64,000 nt of DNA. Origin: Halichondria panicea (Eukaryota > Porifera > Demospongiae > Suberitida > Halichondriidae). The translations under genes were made by a program, and so were the position numbers. The notes below the pieces were generated by a model, which was given only the letters and a program-made list of their open reading frames with translations, had not been told where the DNA came from and ran no database searches. This document shows, in pieces, positions 10,185-21,580 of the stretch. Location: NCBI RefSeq assembly GCF_963675165.1, contig NC_087383.1, positions 3,130,979 to 3,194,978 of the forward strand. Reading direction: 5' to 3'. Numbering within the stretch: position 1 is the stretch's first letter; every line of letters begins with the position of its first letter.

Positions 10185-11732
10185 ATGAGCTGTAAGTACA
10201 GAGTGAGAAAGTTCTACTCAAAGGGAGCCTACCTTGTGCTAGCTTGGACACTGCTTGTGAGTGCTGCAGCTAATGCTAGCTATAGCTTAATCCATTCGGT
10301 TTCTACAGACTATCCAGATTGGCTAGGTACAATACCACTGTCGTTGTTTCTGCTCCTAACATTTTGTCTCGGATTGCTAGCCAATTACAAGCTTCAAGAT
10401 TACACAATAATAAGGATCGGAGTTGTCACCCTATTTTTTGTAACAATGGTTTCCAGCATATACGTCCTAATCCTAGGTTCTGGGCTAGAACACCGCTTTG
10501 AAAAATACAGACTTCTTAATGAAGTCTTACTTTGTATAGTAGGGTGTGTGTTGTTGGTGGCGCTGATATGTTTTGTCTGCACACTACAACTAGGCCTGGA
10601 TCAGATGCCTGATGCTTCGTCTTCTAGCATCACTAGTTTTATTGCCTGGTATGTGTTCAGTATAAGTGCTGGCTTTTGGATTGGGGAGTCTTTGTATTTT
10701 GTCTTGAAGGATAATTGTTTCGGATTAGTTGAAGATTTAGTAAGTGTTACCCAGCTTTATAGTCTGTGTGCTGCTTTATTTGCAAGTCTTATTCTTGTTC
10801 TCGACCTCCTTTTCGCTAAAAGCTGGTTGATTATCGAGCCTAACCAACCAAAATCGTTTACATTGATCTACTGTGTTCTTAAGTTTGCTGTAAAGCACAA
10901 GGCTCCTCTCAATCGCAGTGCTCTCACATACTGGGAGGAAAACATACCTTCAAGAATGGACCTGGGAAAGTCGAGATACGGTGGACCATTCACTACAGAA
11001 CAAGTTGAAGACGTGAAATCAATTCTACGATTGTTTGCTATGAGCCTACCCTTGTGGTTAATGCTGTTTGCACTTGCTTTTAATCCTACATTTCTTGGCA
11101 TTGCACTACAGCGTCACATTGTCAAGTTTCCTAATCTCACCACCTGCGAATCTGACATGCTTTTCTCTTTCACATACAGTGGTTATTGGTGGTCTATGAT
11201 AAATATCTTGATTAATGAATTCTTTTTCTACCCGTTTTTCAGAGATAAATTTCCAAGTATTCTCAAAAGAATCGGTGTTGGTTCCTTCCTTTCTCTAGTT
11301 TTGAGTGTAGGTTATATTATTCTAGAATCCTTTCAGGTTTCTCACAGTTATGAGGCAATTGAATTGGTAAAAAGTCTTACATCTTTCGCATTGAGTGGTT
11401 TGCTGTCAAATTTTTTTCTGTGTGCAATACTCGAGTTAGTTTGTGCTCAGGCTCCATACAACATGCGAAGATTATTTGCTGTGTATATGCTTATTAATTA
11501 TGTGACCGCTTCAATTGCTGGCATTTATGGAAGTGGTGAAATGCACCTAACAAATAATACAATGGTGCTAATCATGTTTGGAATCAAGGCCGCGATGAGT
11601 CTGCTTGGATTTGTCTTGTACTGCCTCCTGGCTCGCTGGTACAAGAGGAGAGTTAGAGACGAAGACTACGATGCACACAGAGTGGTGGAGGAGGTCTATG
11701 ATCGATATCTAAATCCAAGCATTACTAATTAA
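10185..11732 (+). CDS. SLC15/POT-like proton-coupled transporter, copy 2
   Basis: An intact intronless ORF of 515 residues, starting at the same AAAAAAAATGAGC context as copy 1. It has the same family marks: LDQMPDA in the first half and GGPFTTEQVEDVK before the second half, with about 12 membrane helices. Counting by eye, about 20 of some 32 amino-acid differences from copy 1 fall in the first 135 residues, while the remaining 380 differ at about a dozen positions. The promoter-proximal TATATATA...AGCGTTACAGCAGCGCTATTG block is shared by both genes, but the inverted repeat of copy 1 is missing here. Substrate is unknown; SLC15 members move di/tripeptides, histidine or peptidoglycan fragments. 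Confidence 0.8.
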   Translation: MSCKYRVRKFYSKGAYLVLAWTLLVSAAANASYSLIHSVSTDYPDWLGTIPLSLFLLLTFCLGLLANYKLQDYTIIRIGVVTLFFVTMVSSIYVLILGSGLEHRFEKYRLLNEVLLCIVGCVLLVALICFVCTLQLGLDQMPDASSSSITSFIAWYVFSISAGFWIGESLYFVLKDNCFGLVEDLVSVTQLYSLCAALFASLILVLDLLFAKSWLIIEPNQPKSFTLIYCVLKFAVKHKAPLNRSALTYWEENIPSRMDLGKSRYGGPFTTEQVEDVKSILRLFAMSLPLWLMLFALAFNPTFLGIALQRHIVKFPNLTTCESDMLFSFTYSGYWWSMINILINEFFFYPFFRDKFPSILKRIGVGSFLSLVLSVGYIILESFQVSHSYEAIELVKSLTSFALSGLLSNFFLCAILELVCAQAPYNMRRLFAVYMLINYVTASIAGIYGSGEMHLTNNTMVLIMFGIKAAMSLLGFVLYCLLARWYKRRVRDEDYDAHRVVEEVYDRYLNPSITN

Positions 11733-12795
11733 GTAGGCAAACTATTGCATGGGTGAACGTTACATATAATTTACTTTTGATATATACACACGTAGTAAAC
11801 AATATCATCATGTCACCTATATTATACTGTTTCTTTGTATTAAAGTATCAGATTAGTATTCAGTCAATACCGATATTAATTCCTTTACAATACCAAATAG
11901 TGCATGGGTAATCAGTTAGGGAGAGAAAAAAGGCCAACGGTTTCCGGCTAAGGTTTGGAAATTTGTCACAACATCTATATAGGTAGTTTGGCTATCTTAT
12001 GAAAGATTCGATGTTGCTTAATATCTACACATCCTCTGCAGAGCTCAAAATTGCTAGTTTTTAGTGCCGTTTCGGTTAGGAAGAGATTTGAAGAAGATCT
12101 CACGGCTAAGGTCCAAAAATTACTGGATGCACTGTACTGTATATAACAGGAGCGTATGAAGAGGAGTATGCGACGTACTCCCACGCACATTCCATTCTAC
12201 ATCTTGGACTGAATTCGTCACTAACACTTGCAGTTGTATAAACTGTTAGCCATGAATTAAATTAGATGTGGACTGGAGGTACAAACTACACGTGTGTATG
12301 CTGATATCATTTTTAACTAATTAACCACTACACCTACTCACCACTTAAGATGCGGTCTGATAGTGACGTGGTATGACATACTTGTACCGAAACCTGGTTT
12401 ACACTACAACTGCTACAGTTGGATACTCCTCTTCATACACTCCTGTAGTATCATCAAGGTTTGATAGCTGGTCCATTTCAAACTTGGATACCAAATCTCC
12501 AAAATATTCCATCAGAGTCTTTTGTGTTGCATCCTACAGAAGTGTACATTAACACATGTAATAACTGACGGATGTAATTATAGATTGTAGTTCTAGGTAG
12601 AGCTAGTTCCAGGAATTGGACACATGTAACTATTATTTAATGGTATAGTGATCTCAGAAATTGGTTTGCTTTCTTATGTATATAATTATGTTGTAGTTGT
12701 TAGCTGGTTGGGCATGCTGTGTATCAATTATTTATTAGGATATAACAATTGGTGACGAGGATTAAAGGCAACCAAACCAAGAATAATTTAATTCT
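11733..12795. other. Spacer after transporter copy 2
   Basis: The first 170 bases match the 3' flank of copy 1; the rest (about 11,910-12,780) is unique in the window. Several short ORFs are present, none with a recognisable motif. Nothing else can be supported. Confidence 0.4.
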
Positions 12796-13180
12796 ATGGC
12801 TACCGCAACGATTGTGACCATTGGACCCTTCATTCCATGCGATTGGCAATCCTATATATATACTGAGAGATTGACTTAGAACTCTGTTTTGTGGCAAATG
12901 GTGTCACACAGCGAGCAAGGCTCCTCACAATTTGTAGTCCGTCCACTTACCAACTCTTCAAGGATCTATATTGGCACCAATCAGGCCCACCGACAAAACC
13001 TTTGCCCAACTCATCACACTGGTACAAAAACACCAACACTTGGCTGACTCCTTCTGCAATAGTGCAGAGATTCAAGTTCAATACGAGAATTCAGCAACAA
13101 TTAAGGGAGACAGTCAGCGATTACGAAAGACTGCACAGTACTGCAATTATGGAGATATCAGGTTGTTTGAGAATTTATCA
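12796..13180 (+). mobile_element. Ty3/gypsy gag remnant, copy 2
   Basis: The homologue of 7,800-8,181, and slightly longer at its 5' end, where MATATIVTIGPFIPCDW resembles the usual Gag N-terminus of this group. Frameshifts split the capsid-like stretches. It is degenerate. Confidence 0.65.
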
Positions 13181-13400
13181 CTAAAACATAACTTTTGTCG
13201 CACAAACTTACTCCGACACTTCTACTACAATCGTCTGCCTATATAGACTTTGGAATAGCCAACCTTCAATAGATACTTCACCCTCAAGTCAAACAATCAA
13301 GAAACAAATCAAGGAATTCATGTGGCTGCAATTTAGGCTAAATTTGACCCTGCATGTTTCATTTCAACTATAAAAATTTTGTGATTATGGCAACCTGTCT
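13165..13400 (+). mobile_element. LINE reverse-transcriptase tail, copy 2
   Basis: The same tail as at 8,192-8,431: HNFCRTNLLRHFYYNRLP, then a small indel breaks the frame before the W-N-S-L-P-like part. Degenerate. Confidence 0.55.
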
Positions 13401-13464
13401 CTACAGGCTTGCCACATGCAGCATTACAAAGTCAGTGCGATGAAAAATGTTATGGGATCGTCTA

Positions 13465-14221
13465 CTCAGGTAGGTTAAGGCATAATTATTAACTAAAGAT
13501 AAGTGACATAAATAGTATAATTAATGAAGTGCCTTGTCATTGTGAAATGGCATCATCAATGCATGTTTTTGCTCTTGAATTATATCTTATACGTAGAAAG
13601 GATCAGTATGATAACATCGTTGCCATGGTTACTGGCATGTTGTGTGCGTTACCTGTGACCATTTATTTTAAACAACTCTTTTCAGAATGCAGCCTCCAAT
13701 ACACAATTTCATGACTCCATCTTAGTATCAAAAGAAAGGTCTTACTATAGTACAGTAGGAACTATGCTAGTATTTAGGGCTGCTTTCATGTATTTTGTAC
13801 AGTATGCATATGAATGATTAATTTTCTCCATTTTTCAGCATTTTTATCAATTAAGTTACTGTAATCTGAGCTAGAATGACCTCATACCAAATACTAACCT
13901 TTTTTCTATTAGATATCACCAATAGCTTTCTTTTGGTAGTAATATCGCTTTGTATAAAGTAGTATTGGAGGCTGCATTTCTAAAATGTTATCAGTTTAAG
14001 GTCAGTCATTTTTGGTCACAGCTAACGCACACAGCAAGATAGTAAGTTCACTAACCATGGTAATAGTGTTATCAAATTAATGGTATTTATGCCCACAATA
14101 CATTTTGGGTGAAAAAAGGTACTATTGTCAAGATATTATACAATAAATCTGAGTTGTATACAGTACACTTCATCTTCAATTTAATGCTGTTTTGCAAAAA
14201 AGCTGCCTTAACCTACCTGAG
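13465..14221. mobile_element. 757-bp TIR element (MITE), empty site known
   Basis: Perfect 18-bp ends, CTCAGGTAGGTTAAGGCA and its complement, are flanked by TA. The homologous position in the first unit (8,561-8,562) has a single TA and no insert, so the boundaries are exact. Internally a further inverted pair (GCAGCCTCCAATAC near 13,689 and GTATTGGAGGCTGC near 13,961) makes the element a partial foldback. No transposase is encoded. Confidence 0.85.
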
Positions 14222-14224
14222 TAG

Positions 14225-14640
14225 TTTGGAAGTTCGAAAAGTACTGTTCCAGACACTATACTCACATTCGATGTGGGCCTCATGCATGCATGGTCATCCA
14301 GAAGATGGAAGAAACTCAACTATAAAAGTTGGGGATAATTATATGCGGTGCCGCAGATGGATTACAACCAGAAAACTCGAAGATAAAAGCTCTGAGAGAT
14401 GTTGAATGTTTTTTAGGTTTGTTAAACTATTATGGGAAATTTATAACTTGTCCACTCTGTTAGCACCTCTTTCGATGTTTTGTATGATGGCAAGGAATCG
14501 ATGAAAACCCTGGAAGAGTTAGTGCCACCATTGTGATTTTTGCCACATGCATGCAGATCAAGGAACCTTCCTCCTGGCATGTCGCCCCAATCCAACCTTG
14601 GGAATGGCATGAGCGTCCATGGGCTCGGGTATTTACATAT
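14225..14640 (+). mobile_element. Ty3/gypsy pol remnant, copy 2
   Basis: The homologue of 8,570-9,000, with the same reverse-transcriptase thumb region (LLNYYGKF) broken by deletions shortly after. Degenerate. Confidence 0.6.
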
Positions 14641-14790
14641 TGATTATTCTGTAGTAGTTTAACAAGCCTAAAAAAGCATTCAACTTGGTGTGGCACTTTT
14701 TAAACGCATTTTTATGTTTGAGAGGTGGGTGTGCATGCATGGGTACCTGTATTAGCCGTGGTGATGGAGAGTGCACCCGCTAGACTAGTA

Positions 14791-15203
14791 TACCGTAATT
14801 GATGTAATTACAGCGCCAGAAAAAATTAATTCCACTTTTCTGAGTGGCGCATCTTTAGAGCACAAAAAATTGCGTTCAACCCAAGTTGGCACCTAAATTA
14901 TGGTGGCGCTTATGTTCAACAGCTGGTATAGAATTTGTAGAGAAAATGGGCGTGGTCTAGCTCACTTTCTGACTTGTAAACAACATTTATTGACTGTAGC
15001 TATGGGTTAGACAACTGTTTAGAAGTGAAGGAAGTCAAAGATGCAGGATGATTGTCTTGATGTCTCAAACAAGCCTTTTTATAAGCGCCAGAAAAAAATA
15101 ATTCCAACAACGGTTGGCGCTTTTTTAGGACCTAAAAAACTATGCTGATGCTGACGTGGCTCTTAAATTATGGTGGCGCTGTAATTACATCAATTTTACG
15201 GTA
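14791..15203. mobile_element. 413-bp TIR element (MITE), empty site known
   Basis: The ends TACCGTAATTGATGTAATTA and, inverted, TACCGTAAAATTGATGTAAT match apart from a 2-bp indel and continue through GCGCCA. TA duplication: the homologous unit reads GACTAGTATAGTATATGCTC near 9,011-9,030 with a single TA and no element. GCGCCA/TGGCGC motifs recur internally. A relative is at 42,020-42,365. Confidence 0.85.
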
Positions 15204-15331
15204 GTATATGCTCTTAATGTATATATATACTCTGACAAATTAAAACAGGAAATGGTGGAGCAAACGGATGTAGTATGCATACCTATATACACACTGAAAA
15301 CTGAAAAATATGTTTCTGTCATATGGACCCT

Positions 15332-15555
15332 CATAAACGTCTAAACTGCATCACATAAAGAATGCCAACTAGCCAGTGTTGTGAGTAAGTTGTCTGAAAG
15401 GTTAGTGAGGCTTCAGCCCAAACTGGTGGGTGTTTGTGGTCAGCATAAACGTCTAAACTGCATCACATAAAGAATGCCAACTAGCCAGTGTTGTGAGTAA
15501 GTTGTCTGAAAGGTTAGTGAGGCTTCAGCCCAAACTGGTGGGTGTTTGTGGTCAG
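15332..15555. repeat. Two head-to-tail 112-bp copies
   Basis: 15,332-15,443 and 15,444-15,555 appear identical, each starting CATAAACGTCTAAACTGCAT. A related single piece is at the very start of the window (about 27-55), marking the beginning of another repeat unit. Confidence 0.85.
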
Positions 15556-15834
15556 CAGTGAGTGGGTGTTGTCCCACGCTCCTTAAAAAGAGTTTCAGAT
15601 TCTCAAAATAGATATGGATGGATTGCCTGAATAAAATCTATACCACATGTCTAGTCGGGGATGACTATACACTGTGATAAATCACTACATACCAGGGTAA
15701 TTATAAATTATCATGATCATAAAGCAAATATGCGACTACCGATTCACAAAAAGAAGTGAGGTGCTTCACCACCACACAACAAAGAAAGAGTAATTATAAT
15801 TATGACCCCTAATTTTGAAATCTTGGTGTTGTAA

Positions 15835-16260
15835 CGGTGAACGAGGAGGCGAGAATTGGGCTTGAAAAGATTCCCTAAACGATTGGAGGAGGTTGAAGCA
15901 GCACTCCCTCAGAGCTGCACCCAGACGAAGCTGGAACTGGTTCAACAGGTTAATTGCTGTGAAGGAAGAAGAGATACAGCAAGTTGCTGAAAGAGTTGCC
16001 AATGAGAAGCAAGCTGAAATTGATGCAAATAAAGTACTGCACTTGGAGGAAATTGAACGAAGGGATGTTGGAATCAATCATCTTCAGAGAGAATTATCTG
16101 CATGGTCAAGTACTAAATGAAACATCGATCGTCTTCAAGCTGAGAAACGAGAGTAAGTTTGTGGACTGGAAGAACTGACCACTCTCTAGCAAGAGCACTT
16201 AATTGGAAGTTCAACGCAAAGAAATTAATCATCTCTCCATGCAGTTCAGTGAGGTCTCGT
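15835..16260 (+). pseudogene. Coiled-coil gene fragment, copy 2
   Basis: The better-preserved homologue of 380-780. One frame reads VKEEEIQQVAERVANEKQAE and on through HLEEIERRDV to INHLQRELSA, clearly a coiled coil. Further charged heptads (LQAEKRE, EVQRKEINHLSMQFSE) follow in shifted frames up to about 16,250. Kelch-like remnants start 300 bp downstream on the same strand, so both probably derive from one coiled-coil/Kelch gene. Confidence 0.55.
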
Positions 16261-16559
16261 GAGGAGGGAGTCTCTTATGCATACGTGCATGTATAGTGGT
16301 GTCTGCCTCTATATGTATACGTACGTATATGTACGTATTGTCTTGTACAAATGTCATGGTTGAGTGTGCTTTTGCACGGTTGCCGTTGTTTAGGAATGAT
16401 AGTTATGAAAATGTATAAATGATTACGCCCACAGAAAAGATGAGTGAGTGGGGAAATGGGCAACAATTATCATTACATGCATCAATAATAATACCTTGTT
16501 TGTAAACCTTGATCATATCTTAATGTATACTCCTGCTATACTATACAATGTATTTTTAT

Positions 16560-17760
16560 TATTATACAGACAACCTCAAAAGGACATAAATATGTTGATT
16601 CGAGCACTGGAAACGCATTGCTACCACACAAGTCGACCGCAACACAACCACTAGTGCATGCCTTCAACTGGAAAAACGCAAGGGACCCTGGCATACCGGA
16701 GAAGATAACCATGTACGATTATCCTCTGGCTATCAACGGGAAGCTGTATATGAGAAGTGGAATCGAGTAACCGGACTCAGACTGTGCTAGTGTACACACC
16801 ACTGAGATCAGGATAGCTGGGATGTACTGCCACCTCCTCCAGTGAACCGCTTCACCATAGCAACACTGAGAGGTTGACTGCTATTATAATGGTCAGAGAG
16901 GTCTGTACAAGTCTACTAATGAGATATCGATTACCATCCTAACATTCTAAAAAAGCTCTCGACAATGGGTCCAGTCACTTCCCCCCCTTCATGTCTAAAG
17001 CATTAACTTTTCCAATATTTTTGCCGGAATATCAGGACCATTTGATCGATATCAGTGGAGGTGACTCAATCTACGTACACTAAGATAGGATTAGCTGATG
17101 GGTGAGCATGAACACAAGTAACAAATGAATCACAGTGGGCTGAACCATTTCCCAGCACTGATATAGCACTGCTACCACACAAGTTGACCACAACACAACC
17201 ACTATTGCATGCCTTCAACTGGAAAAAACGCAAGGACCGTGGCATATCAAAGAAGAAACGATTATCATGTGGCTATCAACGGGAAGCTGTATATGAGAAG
17301 TGGGATCAAGTAATCGGACTCAGACTGTGCTAGTGTACACACCAGGATAGCTGGGATTGTACTGCCACTTCCTCCAGTGAACCGCTTCACCATAGCAACA
17401 CTGAGAGGTCGACTGCTATTATAGTAGTCAGAGAGGTCTGGACAAGACTACTAATGAGATATCGATTACCATCCTAACATTCTAAAAGAGCTCTCGACAA
17501 TGGGTCCAGTCACTTCCCCCCCCCTGTCTAAAGCATTAACTTTTCCAATAGTTTTGCCGGAACATCAGGACCATTTGATCAATATCAGTAGAGGTGACTC
17601 AATCTACGTACACTAAGACAGGATTAGCTGATGGGTGAGCATTCTGAACACAAGTAACAAATGAATCACAGCGGGCCGAACCATTTCCCAACACTGATAG
17701 CACTTGCCTAATTGAAGACACACTGCATCTTGTAGGTCAATGCAATATATAAAGAGTGTT
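16560..17760 (+). pseudogene. Two tandem Kelch-repeat fragments
   Basis: Two copies about 550 bp apart carry recognisable Kelch-blade text: WDVLPPPPVNRFTIATLRG followed by a decayed LLLVGG-like strand, then YQDHLI and a blade end resembling W..AEPFPST. The first copy starts near 16,700 (YDYPLAINGKLYMRSG), the second near 17,250. In-frame stops (for example immediately after ATLRG) and a 1-base shift in copy 2 show both are dead. This extends the coiled-coil fragment just upstream. Confidence 0.5.
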
Positions 17761-18071
17761 TCGAGCACTATTTATCCAGTCGATTTTATGCCTTGCTGCT
17801 GCCTCGATGGAAGTAAAGGCGGCCCCACATGTTTGCTAAAAAAGTTCAGTCTTCACTCAAACTCAATGATTGCATGTGTAATCAAGTATTTAGTTTCAGT
17901 GCACCTTTTGTTAATTAGATAATGTGTTGCTGAGATCATGTGATCCACAATGACAAAAGGGTGTATTTTGTTACCAGGCCATTTTGTAATTGTCTTAAGT
18001 AGAAAAAAGACCAGAGCACCAGTAGTCAAGCCAGAGCAAACCTGTTTGACTGGTTAAGCTGGGAGGTGTAC
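17761..18071. other. Spacer before the MATH gene
   Basis: No gene recognised. It lies downstream of the Kelch remnants and would contain the promoter of the MATH-domain gene. Confidence 0.3.
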
Positions 18072-21000
18072 ATGGACCCTGTAGAGGGCCGTGACCTGAT
18101 TCATTGCGTGTGTAAGTTCTGTGCTAGGTTTGTACTGTAGAGGCAAATGCTGGGTTATTCAACCGGCTGTTTTGGCATGCAACCGCTATACAGCAGCTCA
18201 CATTATAAATATGTGGCGCAGTTTAATAGTGCAAGCCTCTACAAAAAAAGCGTACTAGTAAATCGCGGGGTCTAATTTAATTATTTTAAAAATTTAATTA
18301 ATTAATTATTTAAGACCTCCGTGGGGGGTTAGGAATAAATCTCATCTGACTATGAACTAAGAGTGTGTTGGAAGCTAGACAGTCAGTCAAATACTATAGA
18401 AAGAATGTAAGCAGTATATGTATTAAAGCAGTAGATTCTATAGAAGGATAGATAGATCTACTGTATTTGAATTTTTGTTTGTGACAATTTTGCAGGGCTG
18501 ACAGGGTAACGGTTTCTTCGGATTATTGCTATGATTCAGAAGTGAGTTCCCTCTTTTTATTCTACTAGTTTATGCAAGCATAAGTTTGCATCTGCAGATC
18601 TATGTAAAAATATCATAACTAAATTTGTATTTCTGTATCTATAGGAGGAGGAGGAATCATTTTCAGTCTTTTCAGTGCAGGTACGTAGGTATAATTATAT
18701 GCGGATATATTTTTCTGTCCGCTGATTTGCACTTGTAGTTGTAGACATAGGTTGAATGTTAAAAGTCCTTGCATGCATGGAATCCCCGGTGTATTGTATC
18801 AATATATGTTTGATTAATGCAATCCACTGCAACTCCATGTACCGTATTACTAGAATGTTGTGCGAGTACATTTGCAAACTTTGCGATGGTCAATCAATTC
18901 GCAACAATAAAATCCGCAAAACCTAAATAGTAAATACACACGATCCTTGCCAGAACGCGGATCGCAAAGGGTCAAATTTTCTGCTGATTTGGCTCATTCG
19001 CAAAGGTTTTTCACCCGCAAAATATTCTAGTAATACGGTATATATATAATTATAGGCACATGGACCGCATGACGGGGAGCTTGCTGTGAATGAGGTTAAC
19101 ATCCCTCTTGCAACAGCTGCTGCAAATAACGGCAACCATGATTCCTTGGATCAACCTTCGTTAATCGCACCAGTGCTGCATCACTTTCAAATGAATGTGG
19201 GACTTAATGTGAGACAATATTAAATATTCCTTGCGTTTATCTGTTTGCTTGCATAGGTCCCTGCTATTCAGCTGGACCATGTGGCTGGTATACTGGGAGA
19301 CATTGCCGTGGTAAGGTCTCTATATATGTACTATGCACATGTCCAGTGATAAAGGTTTCACTCTTTCCCATATATACAGCCACAGCAAGAAACAATAATG
19401 GTCAGTAAAGTTATGAGTGTGTGCATGAATGGTTTTCCAAGAAATAATGATTAGTATATGCTTTCAGTATCCTTGATCTTGTTTTATTAGGGCCATAACG
19501 GACCATCTGCCCTGGTCGTGGGCCACCCATTGCAACACCTACCGCTCATTCCAGGACCAGTGGTCAGTCTCTTTGTGTTATTAATTTGTTATTAATTTGT
19601 TTTTTGCTATTGTTTACTTTGCATAATTATTTGTTTCTGTCGTTTCCGTACAGCAAATTGTTGCACCTAATGTCCCTCAGCAAGAGAGCCAAGAAGTAAG
19701 TTTCTGTTTCACTTAAGTTGCTTGATTGTTTTATTGTTCTGCTTTCAGGGGCAACAAGGACGTTCTGAGATGTTGGTGGGCAGGCTATCTCAGGAGCTGC
19801 TTCAAAGATGGTTACATCATTACAGGGTAAATAACTGGTTGTTGTATAGTTATATTTTTTATTGCCAGTTGTAAGCGTAGACTACAGACAGTACCTGGTA
19901 GTCATGAGTCTTCATTGTATAGCTTAATCCAATTAGGATGCTGATAGTATGCATGAATGACTGCCTCCCCTCATGCATGACCTGATTCATAGTAGTGCAT
20001 CGGTACATTATTGTTTGTTGGCAGGTTAATAGAATGACTAACTCAATTAAGGCACTAAATTTCAAAAAAGGGGAATTTACGAAATGATTACCAACCCAAC
20101 AGTGTTTTCAGTATTTCTGATGCTTCCGTGCATACAATAATTATGACCAATTTGTAGAAAGTATATACTGGTGCCATTGAGTTTTGAACTTCCTATAGGA
20201 TCGACAACAACCCAGACCAAGAGACCGCTATCCCAACAATGCAATAGTTAGACAACTGCAGTGTTGGCCCCAACAGGCTGATTCGTGTGTTCTAAAATTG
20301 GCCAATGTTAGGATGTTAAGAGAAAAAGCTCGTCAAGGAATTGGAGTGTGTCTGACAAGTAACCCATTCTATCTCAAAGGGTGAGTTACCACTTGATTAC
20401 CACCATATATGCAAGTGTGTTAAGTTAGAACATCGAAATACATTCAACATCCGCAACAAACTCTGTCTGTTTATTTTTATTACCCTAGCCACAACAATAA
20501 AGTAGCTACACTTGATTATTAAGAAAATACCCTAAGTTAGAAGATCGGAATGCATTCAGTATAGCTATACATTATTCATACCCAAATGAAATGGCACCCA
20601 CACCAGCAAACTCTGTCTGTTTGCTTTCATATTTCCCTAAGCCAACTACAAACAGTTAGGAATCTTTTAGCATCATGTTATGAGAGATATAAACAGAGAA
20701 AAGCCTATCTGTCCAGCCACTTTTTAACTTATTCTGTACACTGCATGTATTATAACTGCTTTCTCTCGTGCACACAGTTGCAGAATGTGTATTCAAGTGT
20801 ACCTGAATGGTGATGGTATTGGACGAGGTACACATCTCTCTGTCTTCTGTGTACCGATGCATGGGGAATATGGCAACGGACTACAGTGGCCATTCGGACA
20901 ACAAGTCACTGTAACACTACAAGGTGAGCTATATGAGTACTGCATAATGCCACATTGTTAAAAAGTATAAGAGATGGTAATTATGTAGAAATGTTCACTT

Positions 21001-21580
21001 ATGTGGGTTCACCTGGTCAGCTAACCCACATCTTACAATTGATTATGATACTAGCATGATAAAACCAGGGTGTAATTGTATTCATGCACTCCTGATTGTA
21101 CGTATAGTTTGTCCATTTATAGAGCGTCAGCTATATGTTGTGCTTTCATTTATGGTCATCTTGTCAAATAATTATTGATGTATGTCGTGGGTGGACTAAT
21201 CACGGTCATATTCACCTGTTGTTTTTCTGATACTATGCTACCTATGTATTACTCTCCAACTCCAGTAAACAGTTTGTGGGAGTTCGTGAGTGTGTGGATA
21301 TTGTCAATCCTGAAGTAACTAATAATATTAATGCATTATTGATCAAGTATGATAATTACCTAAAATTATCCCCCCCCCCCCCACACACACCGTACACACC
21401 CACACAGACCAGTCTGGCAATGGGCATCACATTGCCCGCCCACTGCCCACCCCTCCACAACCCCCCATAGTGATGAACGTAGCGTCTGGTGCCCCCCAGT
21501 TTGCTCCACTGAATGTGTTGACTGACAACGACTACGTCTCGGATGATACCCTCTTCTTATTGGTCAGACTACATCCATGA
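18072..21580 (+). CDS. TRAF-type MATH-domain protein, multi-exon
   Basis: Exons read from splice consensus and frame: 18,496-18,541, 18,645-18,680, 19,056-19,208, 19,257-19,310, 19,380-19,400, 19,491-19,562, 19,654-19,695, 19,749-19,826, 20,199-20,380, 20,784-20,923 and 21,408-21,580 (stop TGA). A possible first exon, 18,072-18,109, starts at an ATG but needs a weak donor; the 5' end is unsettled. The last three exons encode a MATH domain like that of TRAF proteins: NPFYLKGMCIQVYLNGDG, then GRGTHLSVF, WPFGQQVTVTLQDQSGNGHH, MNVASGAPQF and the closing DDTLFLLVRL. Exons 19,056-19,826 are all phase 0 and encode a low-complexity, Pro/Gln/His-rich linker. No RING or TRAF zinc fingers were seen. MATH domains bind receptor-tail peptides or ubiquitin-pathway partners. 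Confidence 0.65.
18840..19040. mobile_element. Intronic TA-flanked MITE
   Basis: The ends TACCGTATTACTAGAATGTT and, inverted, TACCGTATTACTAGAATATT bound 201 bp, with TA at both ends. It lies in the intron between the second and third listed exons of the MATH gene; the acceptor follows 15 bp after the right end. Confidence 0.8.
21371..21382. repeat. Poly-C tract before last MATH exon
   Basis: A C run followed by a CA-rich stretch forms most of the pyrimidine tract of the acceptor at 21,407. Confidence 0.7.
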
